From JAFAXD01 sp035472475 (GTDB taxonomy: Bacteria > Pseudomonadota > Alphaproteobacteria > Rhizobiales > Xanthobacteraceae): DNA of 64,000 bases. The stretch's first letter is position 1. Every line of letters begins with the position of its first letter. Position numbers and translations under genes: made by a program. This document shows positions 8,894 to 17,173 of the stretch, one piece after another. The notes beneath the pieces are model-generated. The model ran no database searches. It had not been told where the DNA came from and saw nothing but the letters and a program-made list of their open reading frames with translations. The DNA lies in contig DATIPA010000019.1 in NCBI GenBank assembly GCA_035472475.1, forward strand, positions 1 to 64,000. Reading direction: 5' to 3'.

Positions 8894-10390
8894 ATGCGTG
8901 AGATCGGTCACTTCGTCGGCGGCAAGGAGGTCAAGGGCGGCTCGGGCCGCAGCGGGGACGTGTTCAACCCAAATACCGGCGAAGTTCAAGCGAAAGTCGC
9001 GTTCGCGTCGCGCTCCGAGGTCGAAACAGCGATCGCGAACGCCGAAGCGGCCCAACCGGCGTGGGCTGCGACCAACCCTCAGCGCCGCGCACGGGTGCTA
9101 TTCAAGTTCCTCGACCTGGTGCAAGGCGAGTTTGAAAATCTCGCCAAACTCCTATCCTCGGAACATGGGAAAACCGTTGCGGATGCCCGCGGCGATATCC
9201 AGCGTGGCGTCGAGGTCGTTGAGTTCGCCTGTGGAATCCCGCACCTGATGAAGGGCGAGTACACCGACGGCGCCGGCCCGGGCATTGATCTCTTTTCGCT
9301 GCGGCAGGCGTTGGGTGTGGTCGCCGGCATCACGCCGTTCAACTTTCCGGCCATGATACCGATGTGGAAGTTCGCGCCCGCGATCGCGTGCGGCAACGCG
9401 TTCATCCTGAAACCGTCCGAGCGCGACCCGTCGGTTCCGATGCGCCTTGCCGAGCTCCTGGTCGCTGCCGGGCTTCCGGCCGGCGTGCTCAACGTCGTCA
9501 ACGGCGACAAGGAGGCGGTCGATACCCTGCTGACCGACTCGCGCGTGCGGGCGATCGGATTCGTCGGATCATCGGCAATCGCCGAGTACATCTACGCGAC
9601 CGGCTGCGCCCACGGCAAACGTGTGCAGTGCTTCGGGGGAGCCAAGAACCATATGGTGGTAATGCCGGATGCCGACATGGACCAGGCCGTCGATGCCCTG
9701 ATTGGGGCGGGCTACGGATCGGCCGGCGAGCGCTGCATGGCGGTTTCGGTCGCTGTTCCGGTGGGCGAGAAGACCGCCGACGTCCTGGTGAAGAAGCTCA
9801 TTCCACGAGTTGAAGGACTTAAGATCGGTCCATCCAACGACCCGCAAGCCGACTACGGTCCGCTCGTCACCAGGGCACTTCTCGACAAGGTCAAGAGCTA
9901 CGTCGATCTCGGCGTCAAGGAAGGCGCCAAGCTGGTGGTCGATGGCCGCAATTTCAAGCTGCAGGGCTATGAGAAGGGCAACTTCATGGGCGGCTGCCTG
10001 TTCGATGAGGTCACGCCTTCCATGCGCATCTACAAGGAGGAGATCTTCGGACCGGTGCTGTCAGTCGTGCGCGCCAAGGATTACGAGGAGGCAGTTCGCC
10101 TCCCTTCCGAGCACGACTACGGCAACGGCGTCGCGATCTTCACGCGCGATGGAGACACGGCGCGCGATTTCACCAACCGGGTCAACGTCGGCATGGTGGG
10201 TGTCAACTTCGCCATCCCGGTGCCCCTCTCCTACTACACCTTCGGCGGTTGGAAACGCTCGGGTTTCGGCGATCTCAACCAGCACGGTCCGGACTCGATC
10301 CGGTTTTACACGAAGACCAAGACTGTCACCGCGCGCTGGCCGTCGGGCATCAAGGAAGGCGCCGAGTTCGTCATTCCGACCATGCGCTGA
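8894..10390 (+). CDS. mmsA: Methylmalonate-semialdehyde dehydrogenase (CoA-acylating)
   Basis: Converts methylmalonate semialdehyde (valine, thymine and inositol breakdown) to propionyl-CoA with NAD+ and CoA. 498 aa, the usual size. Seen: N-terminal GHFVGGKEV typical of MmsA, TPFNFPAMIPMW cofactor region, FGGAKNHMVVMPDAD, and GSAGERCMA with catalytic Cys 281. AGGGAGAG lies just upstream of the ATG. It is monocistronic and ends inside the 3' end of the convergent MFS gene (20-base overlap). The usual valine-degradation partners (mmsB, acyl-CoA dehydrogenase) are not in the window. Confidence 0.93.
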   Translation: MREIGHFVGGKEVKGGSGRSGDVFNPNTGEVQAKVAFASRSEVETAIANAEAAQPAWAATNPQRRARVLFKFLDLVQGEFENLAKLLSSEHGKTVADARGDIQRGVEVVEFACGIPHLMKGEYTDGAGPGIDLFSLRQALGVVAGITPFNFPAMIPMWKFAPAIACGNAFILKPSERDPSVPMRLAELLVAAGLPAGVLNVVNGDKEAVDTLLTDSRVRAIGFVGSSAIAEYIYATGCAHGKRVQCFGGAKNHMVVMPDADMDQAVDALIGAGYGSAGERCMAVSVAVPVGEKTADVLVKKLIPRVEGLKIGPSNDPQADYGPLVTRALLDKVKSYVDLGVKEGAKLVVDGRNFKLQGYEKGNFMGGCLFDEVTPSMRIYKEEIFGPVLSVVRAKDYEEAVRLPSEHDYGNGVAIFTRDGDTARDFTNRVNVGMVGVNFAIPVPLSYYTFGGWKRSGFGDLNQHGPDSIRFYTKTKTVTARWPSGIKEGAEFVIPTMR

Positions 10391-11825
10391 TCAGACGAAC
10401 TTGGCCGTGCGCCGATAGCATTGCCGTCGGGATTGCAAGGAACGCGAGCAGTGCGCCCAGGCCTTCGGCGATTGCGCCGCCGAGCATCGCCGGGCGGACG
10501 CCGGCGACGATCGCCTCGGCACTGTACAGATCGTTGCCGGTGTGCATGGCGAAGAGCCCACCGAGCAACGCCACGCCCAGTGTGGCGCCGACCATGCGGG
10601 CGGTGTTGATGACGCTCGAAGCCGTGCCCGAATAGGCCTTCGGCGCAACCGTTACGGCGACCGACAAGACCGGCCCCGTATTGAGGCCGAGGCCGATGCC
10701 GATGATCAGAAACGCAAGTTCCACCGGCGCCAAGCCGGTGTGGGCCCCGATCGTCGACAGCACCAGCAAGCCGGCGCCCATCGCGGCCATTCCGATTGTC
10801 ATCATCGCCCGCGCCCCGACGCGCGCGACCAGAGCACCCGACCTTTGCGACACGACAAAGAAAGCAATCGACATGGGCAGCATCTGAAGGCCGACCACCA
10901 GTGCGGAGGCGCCGTGCACGGCCTGCAGATAGAGCGGCATAAGAAACAACATGGCATACATGCCGAATGTCATTGCGGCCGCGACACCTGACGCCGCGGT
11001 GAAGGTCGCGGTCCCGAAGATGCCAAGCGGCAGCAATGGCTCGTGCGCGCGACGCTCTGCGACCACGAAGGCGACCAGCGCCGCCAGCGCGATAATCAGA
11101 CAAGCGATGGTTGCGGCGCTGGCCCAGCCCCAGTGCGGCGCCTCGATGAAGCCGAATGCGAAAGCGCCAAGGGTCAGCGCTCCGAGTATCTGACCGGGCG
11201 CATCGATCGCGCGTTTGGATGGGTGACGACCATCCACGATCTGCACCAGGGTCATGATCGCAGCGACGATCCCGACCGGTACGACGATCAGGAACACAGC
11301 GCGCCAGCCGAACTGGCCAACGACAAGACCGCCAAGCGCCGGACCGACGAGCCACGCGAGCGCGTTGCAGCTCGCCCAAATCCCGATCGCCTTTGCGCGT
11401 TCCGTCGCGTCCGGATAGGCGTCCGAGAGGATCGCCAGCGATGTCGGAACCGCCAGTGCGGCGCCAAGCCCACTCACGGCGCGCCCGCCGATCAGCACAA
11501 AATTGTTGGGGGCAAGCCCGCACACCAACGAGCCGGCCGCAAACAAGGCGATGCCACCCACAAACAGGCGGCGGCGCCCGTAGGTGTCGCCGAGTGTTCC
11601 ACCGGCGAGCAGGAAACTCGCGTAGGCGAGATTGTAGGCATCGATGACCCATTGCAGCTCTTTTACGCTCGCATCGAGCCCAGCGCCGATCTGCCTAAGC
11701 GCGAGGTTGACGATCGAGGTATCGAGCTGCGCCAGAAACACGCCGATGCAGGTGATGATCAGCACCGGCGACAGTATCGCGTGTTTGGGGGATGGGTTCC
11801 CCCAGGCGTTCATTGTCCAGACCAT
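10371..11825 (-). CDS. MFS multidrug efflux transporter, DHA2 (14-helix) family
   Basis: Inner-membrane drug:proton antiporter type, about 484 aa. Helix 1 carries LAQLDTSIVNLALRQIG (motif D1, the D-T-x-I-V-N-x-A-L pattern of DHA2), followed by LQWVIDAYNL and GGTLGDTYGRRRLF (motif A). Start choice is uncertain: ATG 11825 or ATG 11813, neither with a good Shine-Dalgarno; the longer frame upstream reads through palindromic repeats and is non-coding. Divergent from an ArsR-type regulator with two palindromes in the shared promoter, an arrangement expected for regulator-controlled efflux. Substrate unknown. Confidence 0.85.
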   Translation of the reverse strand: MVWTMNAWGNPSPKHAILSPVLIITCIGVFLAQLDTSIVNLALRQIGAGLDASVKELQWVIDAYNLAYASFLLAGGTLGDTYGRRRLFVGGIALFAAGSLVCGLAPNNFVLIGGRAVSGLGAALAVPTSLAILSDAYPDATERAKAIGIWASCNALAWLVGPALGGLVVGQFGWRAVFLIVVPVGIVAAIMTLVQIVDGRHPSKRAIDAPGQILGALTLGAFAFGFIEAPHWGWASAATIACLIIALAALVAFVVAERRAHEPLLPLGIFGTATFTAASGVAAAMTFGMYAMLFLMPLYLQAVHGASALVVGLQMLPMSIAFFVVSQRSGALVARVGARAMMTIGMAAMGAGLLVLSTIGAHTGLAPVELAFLIIGIGLGLNTGPVLSVAVTVAPKAYSGTASSVINTARMVGATLGVALLGGLFAMHTGNDLYSAEAIVAGVRPAMLGGAIAEGLGALLAFLAIPTAMLSAHGQVRLISAWSE

Positions 11826-11842
11826 GGGTCTGTACTCACGTT

Positions 11843-11917
11843 CTGGTGCCCCGCTTCCGAAGTTCGTAAAACCCAGCGGCACTCTCTGAACGAACTTCGG
11901 AAGCAAAGGGGCACCAG
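11843..11917. repeat. Palindromic element, family P, copy A1
   Basis: A 75-bp imperfect hairpin. The left arm CTGGTGCCCCGCTTCCGAAG continues TTCG, and the right arm is its complement with a 3-base bulge. It begins 18 bases upstream of the MFS start codon, so a transcript of that gene would carry the hairpin in its leader. Related elements at 11931, 17001, 17090 and 38864. Confidence 0.8.
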
Positions 11918-11930
11918 CAAACATATGATT

Positions 11931-12008
11931 CGAGTGCCGCTTTTCGATTTGAAGTTCCTTCATGAGTTTGCCGCCACCGCTGTAGGAACTTCGAATCGGA
12001 GGCACTCG
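11931..12008. repeat. Palindromic element, family P, copy A2
   Basis: A 78-bp imperfect hairpin with arms CGAGTGCC...GAAGTTCCT and AGGAACTTCGAATCGG...GGCACTCG. It diverges from copy A1 in the outer arms but keeps the GAAGTTC/GAACTTC core and the GTGCC-type end. Lies 13 bases from A1, between the MFS gene and the regulator gene. The arm substitutions are compensated, so the pairing is kept. Confidence 0.7.
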
Positions 12009-12124
12009 CGGAATGCATGCCCTCAACATCGGGGCGCGGGCCACGAGCGTCCACGTGGATCGTTTCGGCCGCGACCGAAGTGTTGGCGCTGGCATCGCGA
12101 GGCTGCCGGTTCCATATTTGGGGC

Positions 12125-12811
12125 ATGCATGCTGCCCCACAGATGGCCGAAGTGGCGTCGCTGGTCGGCGATCCGGCCCGCGCCAATATCCTGTGTGCGC
12201 TGCTAGACGGCCGGGCCCTCACGGCAGGCGAACTGGCGTTCGCGGCTGGCGTGTCTCCGCAAACAACCAGCGGGCATCTCGCCAAGCTTCACGACGCGCG
12301 CCTGATCGACCTCTGCAAGCAGGGCCGCCACCGCTACTATCGGCTGGCGGGGTCACACGTTGGCCAGATGCTTGAGAGCATCATGACGGTGGCGCTGACC
12401 GGGCCGCCGCGCTTCCAGCCGCGTACCAAGTCCGACGACCAGCTCCGGCATGCGCGCACCTGCTACGATCACCTGGCCGGCGAACTTGGCGTCGGCATTG
12501 CCGACTGTCTGATCGAGCGCGAGCACGTGATCCTCGGCAATGAGGCCGGAGAGGTGACCGAGAACGGTGCCGCATTTCTCTCCAAGCTGGGAGTTGACCT
12601 TTCGGTCGCCCGCGCCAGGCGCCGCGTCTTTTGCCGGCCGTGCGTTGATTGGACTGAGCGACGCCCTCATATCGGCGGCGCGGTCGGTGCCGCGATCGCC
12701 ACGCGGTGTTTCGAACTCAAGTGGATTGAGCGCCTTCGCGACGGCCGCGCCCTGACGATTACGTCGAACGGGCGCCGCGGCCTGATCGAAACGTTCGACC
12801 TTGCGCTTTAG
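12125..12811 (+). CDS. ArsR-family winged-helix regulator with C-terminal Cys-containing domain
   Basis: DNA-binding regulator of 228 aa. Residues 8-75 form an ArsR-type winged helix (ANILCALLDGRALTAGELA, SPQTTSGHLAKLHDARLI, RYYRLAG). The C-terminal part carries ARTCYDHLAGELGV and RVFCRPCVDWTERRPH, the CxDW-ERR motif known from a distinct ArsR-like subgroup; Cys at about 113, 170 and 173 could be ligands or redox sensors, which is inference. Start at ATG 12125 is preferred because the extension to 12017 is not regulator-like; ATG 12143 is possible. It probably represses the divergent DHA2 efflux gene. Confidence 0.8.
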   Translation: MHAAPQMAEVASLVGDPARANILCALLDGRALTAGELAFAAGVSPQTTSGHLAKLHDARLIDLCKQGRHRYYRLAGSHVGQMLESIMTVALTGPPRFQPRTKSDDQLRHARTCYDHLAGELGVGIADCLIEREHVILGNEAGEVTENGAAFLSKLGVDLSVARARRRVFCRPCVDWTERRPHIGGAVGAAIATRCFELKWIERLRDGRALTITSNGRRGLIETFDLAL

Positions 12812-12837
12812 ACCATCGGCGTGCCCGCCGCGCGGCC

Positions 12838-13764
12838 TCAGTATCCCCGGCTGCGATCGATCAAATTCTCAAGCGGGCGGCCCGCGTGGAGCGCCCGGAC
12901 ACTGTCGCAGATGCGCGGGATGAGGTCGGCGGCATTGATGCGCCGCGCCACGTGCGGCGTGATCGTGATCTTGGGGTGGCGCCAGAGCGGACTGTCCTTC
13001 GGCAGCGGTTCGACCGGAAAGACGTCGAGCGTCGCGCCTGCCAGATGATCGCGATCGAGCGCGTCGATCAGGTCGGCCTCGACCACATGCCCACCGCGAC
13101 CAAGATTGATGACCGAGGCACCTGCGGGCAGTTGCGCGAACGTCTCCTTGTTCAAGATGCCGCGGGTTTCCGGCGTGAGCGGCAACAGGTTGACGACGAT
13201 CTCGCTGCGCGCCAGGAACGCGGGCAGTTGTTCGCGACCGGAGAAAATCTCGATCTCACGCTGTGGGCGCGGCTGGCGCACCCAACCGGCGACCTTGAAC
13301 CCATGCGCCGCCAAGGTCGTCGCGACCGCGAGCCCGATGGTTCCAAGGCCAAGCACGCCGACCTTGCGCTCGCTCGCCCGAAGTCGCGGCAAGGAAATCC
13401 ATTCGGAGCGCTGCTGCGCCAGTTGGTAGGCGGGCAGATGACGGTGGTGGCGCAGCACATGTACCAGCGCCGCCTCGTTCATCATTTCGTCGCCGGCGGG
13501 ATCCGCGGCCCGCACAATCGGAATGTCCGGCAGGCTCGGATCGCTCAACAGCGCATCGGCGCCGGCCAGCAGCGACACGATCATGCGCAGCTTGGGAAAC
13601 GCCTTGAGCTTGCCGTGCGGCAGCACCGCAATGGCCGCAATGTCGATGTCGCGTTCATCGCCGACGTCCGGCCAGATGCGTACATCAAGCTCCGGCATCC
13701 GCGCTGCAAACAGCCGCCGCCACTCTGCCGGATCACCGAAGAAGGCTGTCAGAAGAAGCGCCAT
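12838..13764 (-). CDS. ghrA: D-2-hydroxyacid dehydrogenase, glyoxylate/hydroxypyruvate reductase A type
   Basis: NAD(P)H-dependent reductase of glyoxylate or hydroxypyruvate, cytosolic, 308 aa. Seen: the Rossmann motif GVLGLGTIGLAVA at about 136-148, NLLPLTPETRGILN, INLGRGGHVVEADL with the catalytic Arg, DVFPVEPLP with the Glu, and the catalytic His in ITPHVARR. The short N-terminal domain and LLAGADALL fit the GhrA branch rather than SerA. No strong Shine-Dalgarno. Substrate preference within the family is not decidable here. Confidence 0.85.
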   Translation of the reverse strand: MALLLTAFFGDPAEWRRLFAARMPELDVRIWPDVGDERDIDIAAIAVLPHGKLKAFPKLRMIVSLLAGADALLSDPSLPDIPIVRAADPAGDEMMNEAALVHVLRHHRHLPAYQLAQQRSEWISLPRLRASERKVGVLGLGTIGLAVATTLAAHGFKVAGWVRQPRPQREIEIFSGREQLPAFLARSEIVVNLLPLTPETRGILNKETFAQLPAGASVINLGRGGHVVEADLIDALDRDHLAGATLDVFPVEPLPKDSPLWRHPKITITPHVARRINAADLIPRICDSVRALHAGRPLENLIDRSRGY

Positions 13765-13915
13765 GGATCTTGTACTCTGTTTTCAACGATCTGATCTGTC
13801 GCGGAACATCGAGTGATATCGCGGGCACGCGTTGACGCAAGTCCGTTGGGGCGCGAAAATCGCGCATAGCGCCGTTGCGTTGGCAAGGGACAGGTCGGCG
13901 CTGAGGGAGAGATGC

Positions 13916-14806
13916 ATGCTCGATCAAGTCAGGGGGTCACAGGGCGAATTGATGGACGTGCGCCGCAAGATCGCGGCGATAGGACCGAACTTCGACCCTG
14001 ACATTCTGGAAGCGACACGGGCCATCTATGCGCCGTTGATCGACAAGCCCTCGGCTCGGGTCAAGGTGACCGCTGATGTCGCCTATGGAACCGACGCGCG
14101 CCAGAAGCTCGATGTCTATCAGCCGGCAGGGTCAGCAGATCGCGTGCTGGTTTATATCCCGGGCGGCGGGTTTGTCGGCGGCGACAAGAACGGCGACGGC
14201 GTCTTCTACGTCAACCTCGGCAACTATTTCGCTGGCCACGGCATCCTCACGATCGTGGCCAATTATCGGTTGGCGCCCGCGCATCCGTGGCCCGCGGGAT
14301 CGCAGGACGTCGGGAGCGTAATCGCGTGGACGCGGGCCAACGCAAAGTCGTTCGGCGGCAATCCCGATCGCATCGTTCTGTTTGGCCAATCGGCCGGCGC
14401 GACCCACTCCGCCGGTTATCTGTTCGACACCTCCTTTCAACCGTCCGGACAGCCGGGTGTTGCGGCCGGCATCCTGATGAGCGGCCCCTACGCGTTCGAG
14501 GGCGAGCAGCGCCCCAACCTGAAGGCCTATCTCGGGAGCGATCCGACAAAATATGCGGAACGCTCGCCACTCACGCATGTCGGCAAGAACCGCACTCCGC
14601 TTTTGCTCTCGGTTGCCGAATACGATCCGGCGTTCCTGGCGGTGCCGACGTATGAGCTGGCGCGGGCCGTCACCTTGCGCGATGGCAAGAGCCCGAAGCT
14701 TGCCTATTTTGCCGGTCACAATCACGTGTCGACCGTGATGAGCTTTGGGACTGCGCAGGATGACGTTGGTTCTGCGGTCCGCGAGTTTGTTGCTTCGGTG
14801 GCCTAG
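13916..14806 (+). CDS. Alpha/beta hydrolase fold-3 carboxylesterase
   Basis: Serine esterase of the HSL/carboxylesterase group, 296 aa, no signal peptide. Seen: oxyanion-hole loop IPGGGFVGGDK (about residue 84), YRLAPAHPWPAG, nucleophile elbow FGQSAGATHS with Ser near 165, Asp in AEYDPAFLAV and His in FAGHNHVS. The start at 13916 has GGGAGAG upstream; the frame is open to 13832 but that part lacks a ribosome site. It stands alone between divergent ghrA and glk. Natural substrate unknown. Confidence 0.85.
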   Translation: MLDQVRGSQGELMDVRRKIAAIGPNFDPDILEATRAIYAPLIDKPSARVKVTADVAYGTDARQKLDVYQPAGSADRVLVYIPGGGFVGGDKNGDGVFYVNLGNYFAGHGILTIVANYRLAPAHPWPAGSQDVGSVIAWTRANAKSFGGNPDRIVLFGQSAGATHSAGYLFDTSFQPSGQPGVAAGILMSGPYAFEGEQRPNLKAYLGSDPTKYAERSPLTHVGKNRTPLLLSVAEYDPAFLAVPTYELARAVTLRDGKSPKLAYFAGHNHVSTVMSFGTAQDDVGSAVREFVASVA

Positions 14807-14989
14807 GGGTTGCCTGCCAGGGCCCGCTGAGATACTGGAGCAGGTGAACTCGCCAATGCATTGATTCGGTGGCATAAAACTCACAGGACAATCTGCTGCA
14901 GCCGCAACCCTGAAACGCTACTAATCCCGAGCACCCCGCACGCGATGATCGTTGGCCCCGTCCGCTCCGAAGCGAAGCGATCAGAACTG

Positions 14990-15967
14990 ATGGCCGATCA
15001 CGATCCGATTCTGCTCGGAGACATCGGCGGCACGCACGTCCGGCTCGCGATCTACGCGGGCGCCAGGCTTGGTCCAGTCGAACGCCTCGACGTCGCGGCC
15101 TACGCGGATTTGCCACAAGCCGTTGCGGCGTTTGTTGCCCGGCAGGCTCGGCGCGACCGGATCACCTCGGCATTCCTCGCTGTCGCCGGTCCGGTCGAAA
15201 ACGGCCGCTGCGAAAACGTCAACAGCGGATGGGTGATCGACGCGCAGACCGTGCAGTCCTGTTCGGGGTTTGCGAGCGTGCGGTTGCTCAATGATTTTGA
15301 AGCGATCGCGTGGTCGCTTCGCCGGCTTGCTCCGAACGACATCTTGACGATCGGGGGCGGTCACGCGCAGCCGAACGCTCCGATGGTCGTTACCGGCGCT
15401 GGCACCGGATTTGGAATCGCCGCATTTCTGCCTGGCGAAGGCGGACTCGTGATCCCGAGCGAAGGCGGTCACGCCAACCTGCCCGCCAATTCGGACCGCG
15501 AGGACGCCGTCATTGGCCTCTTGCGCCGGCAGTTTGGACGCGTATCGGCCGAGCGCGCGCTATCGGGCCCCGGCCTGCAGAATCTCTACCGCGCGATTGC
15601 CGAGCTTGACCGCGCCGATGTTTCGGACCGAAGCGCCGCCGAGATCACGCGAGCGGCGCTCGCCGGGACCTGCCCGGTGAGCAAAGCGGCGCTTGACATG
15701 TTTTGCGCAATGCTGGGCACCGTGGCAGGCGACCTCGCGCTGCTGTTTCGGGCGCGTGGCGGCGTTTGTCTCGCGGGCGGCATCGTACCGCGCATCGCGC
15801 ATTACCTCGCGCATTCGGAGTTTCGCGCGCGCTTCGAAGGCAAAGGTCGCGTTCGCGCCTATCTCGAAGCGATCCCCACGAGCGTGATCGTCCACTCCGA
15901 TCCGGCGTTCGTCGGACTGATCTCCATCATCGAAAGTGAGCGCGGCATCCCATTCGCGCCCCGCTAG
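14990..15967 (+). CDS. glk: Glucokinase
   Basis: ATP-dependent phosphorylation of glucose to glucose 6-phosphate, cytosolic; non-ROK bacterial glucokinase family. 325 aa, the normal length. Seen: phosphate-1 motif LLGDIGGTHVRLAIY at residues 8-22, LNDFEAIAWSL with the catalytic Asp, and TGAGTGFGIA. The start at ATG 14990 matches the family N-terminus; ATG 14945 is in frame but adds residues that do not look native. Not in an operon with other sugar genes. Confidence 0.92.
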   Translation: MADHDPILLGDIGGTHVRLAIYAGARLGPVERLDVAAYADLPQAVAAFVARQARRDRITSAFLAVAGPVENGRCENVNSGWVIDAQTVQSCSGFASVRLLNDFEAIAWSLRRLAPNDILTIGGGHAQPNAPMVVTGAGTGFGIAAFLPGEGGLVIPSEGGHANLPANSDREDAVIGLLRRQFGRVSAERALSGPGLQNLYRAIAELDRADVSDRSAAEITRAALAGTCPVSKAALDMFCAMLGTVAGDLALLFRARGGVCLAGGIVPRIAHYLAHSEFRARFEGKGRVRAYLEAIPTSVIVHSDPAFVGLISIIESERGIPFAPR

Positions 15968-15973
15968 ACCCAG

Positions 15974-16951
15974 CTATTGGGGCTCGATCTTTGCTGCCTT
16001 GACCAATGGCGCCCACAGCTCGATGTCGCGCTTGAGCCGTTCATCCGCCGCCTTGGAATCATCGCTCATCGGGACCGACGCAATCCGCTCCAGGAAAGCC
16101 TTGGTCTCATCCATGCGATCGATCTGATTGAACCAGCCGCCCAGCTTGGCAACAATCGAAGGCGGTGTCCCGGCCGGCAGGTAAGCCGCCCACCACGGGG
16201 CGAACTCGTAGTTGGGTACACCTGCCTCCATCATCGTCGGGGTGTCGGGCAGCGTCGGAATGCGTTGCGCCGTCGTCACCGCCAACGCGCGGATTTTCCC
16301 CTGCTTGATCGGGCCCACCGCGAATGTCCCGTCCATGATGATGAAATCGAGGGTCCCGTTTGCGACGTCCGGCAGTGCCTCCGGTGCGGTCCGATATTGC
16401 ACCTGGGTCGCCTCGACCCCGACCAGTTGCTTGTAGTACTCGGTCGCCAGGATCGCGGTCTGATTGGTGACGCCGTAGCGGTTGTGCTGGTGCGACTTCA
16501 GGTACGCGGTGAGCTCCGCGATGCTTTTGATCGGTGAATTGGCGCCGACCGTCATGACGAATGCAATCCGCGCGAACGACGCCGCCGGCACGAAATCCTT
16601 GAGCGTGTCGAACGACAATTCCTTGAACAGGAAACGGCTGCCGGCCATGTTCGAATTTGCGGCAAACAGAATGGTGTAACCGTCGGGTTTGGCGTTGGCG
16701 ACGAGGCTCAGTGCGATATTGGCGTTGGCCCCGGGCTTGTTCTCGACGATCACCGATTGGCCGGACAGATCTGCGAGCTTGGTGGTGAAGTAGCGGCCCA
16801 AAATATCGGCGCCGCTGCCAGCCGGGAACCCGATGACGACGCGCATTGGGCGGGTCGGGTAATCCTGTGCGCAGGCCGCGCCGGCCATTACGCCGAGCGC
16901 GAGCGCGCCCACCAACGCAATCGATGTCCGGATGGAGTTGCGATGTGTCAT
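15974..16951 (-). CDS. Bug-family (TctC) periplasmic solute-binding protein
   Basis: Periplasmic receptor of the tripartite tricarboxylate transport type, 325 aa. Begins with a signal peptide (about residues 1-28, ending GAACAQDYP). Typical Bug motifs: PTRPMRVVIGFPAGSGADI, VENKPGANANIALSLV, and VPNYEFAPWWAAYLPAGTP. Ligands of this family are carboxylates, amino acids or aromatics; this one is unassigned. No TctA/TctB membrane partners are present, as is usual for orphan Bug proteins. GGGGA precedes the ATG. Ends 6 bases from the convergent glk stop. Confidence 0.9.
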   Translation of the reverse strand: MTHRNSIRTSIALVGALALGVMAGAACAQDYPTRPMRVVIGFPAGSGADILGRYFTTKLADLSGQSVIVENKPGANANIALSLVANAKPDGYTILFAANSNMAGSRFLFKELSFDTLKDFVPAASFARIAFVMTVGANSPIKSIAELTAYLKSHQHNRYGVTNQTAILATEYYKQLVGVEATQVQYRTAPEALPDVANGTLDFIIMDGTFAVGPIKQGKIRALAVTTAQRIPTLPDTPTMMEAGVPNYEFAPWWAAYLPAGTPPSIVAKLGGWFNQIDRMDETKAFLERIASVPMSDDSKAADERLKRDIELWAPLVKAAKIEPQ

Positions 16952-17000
16952 TGCTGTCCCCTCGGCTGCATTGCTGCCGCGCGTGTCAGACGATGAGCCG

Positions 17001-17076
17001 CTAGTGCCCCAAACCCGAAGTTCGCATGCCTATGCCGCAAGTCCGATTGTGAACTTCGGGTTCAAAGGGGCACTAG
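17001..17076. repeat. Palindromic element, family P, copy B1
   Basis: A 76-bp hairpin bounded by CTAGTGCCCC and GGGGCACTAG, with inner arms ACCCGAAGTTCG and GAACTTCGGGT. The ends are perfectly complementary. Located between the Bug receptor gene and the triad-less HtrA-like gene, in tandem with copy B2. Confidence 0.85.
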
Positions 17077-17089
17077 AATCACAGATTCG

Positions 17090-17164
17090 CTAGTGTCCTT
17101 TCGATTCCGAAGTTCGTGTCGAGCGTGCTGCAATGTGTGGCGAACTTCGGAACCGGGACACCAG
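17090..17164. repeat. Palindromic element, family P, copy B2
   Basis: A 75-bp imperfect hairpin from CTAGTGTCC to GGGACACCAG with inner arms ATTCCGAAGTTCG and CGAACTTCGGAA. It starts 14 bases after B1 and ends 9 bases before the stop codon of the HtrA-like gene. The GTGTCC/GGACAC variant of the outer arm also occurs in copy C. Confidence 0.85.
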
Positions 17165-17173
17165 CTCATCCCA

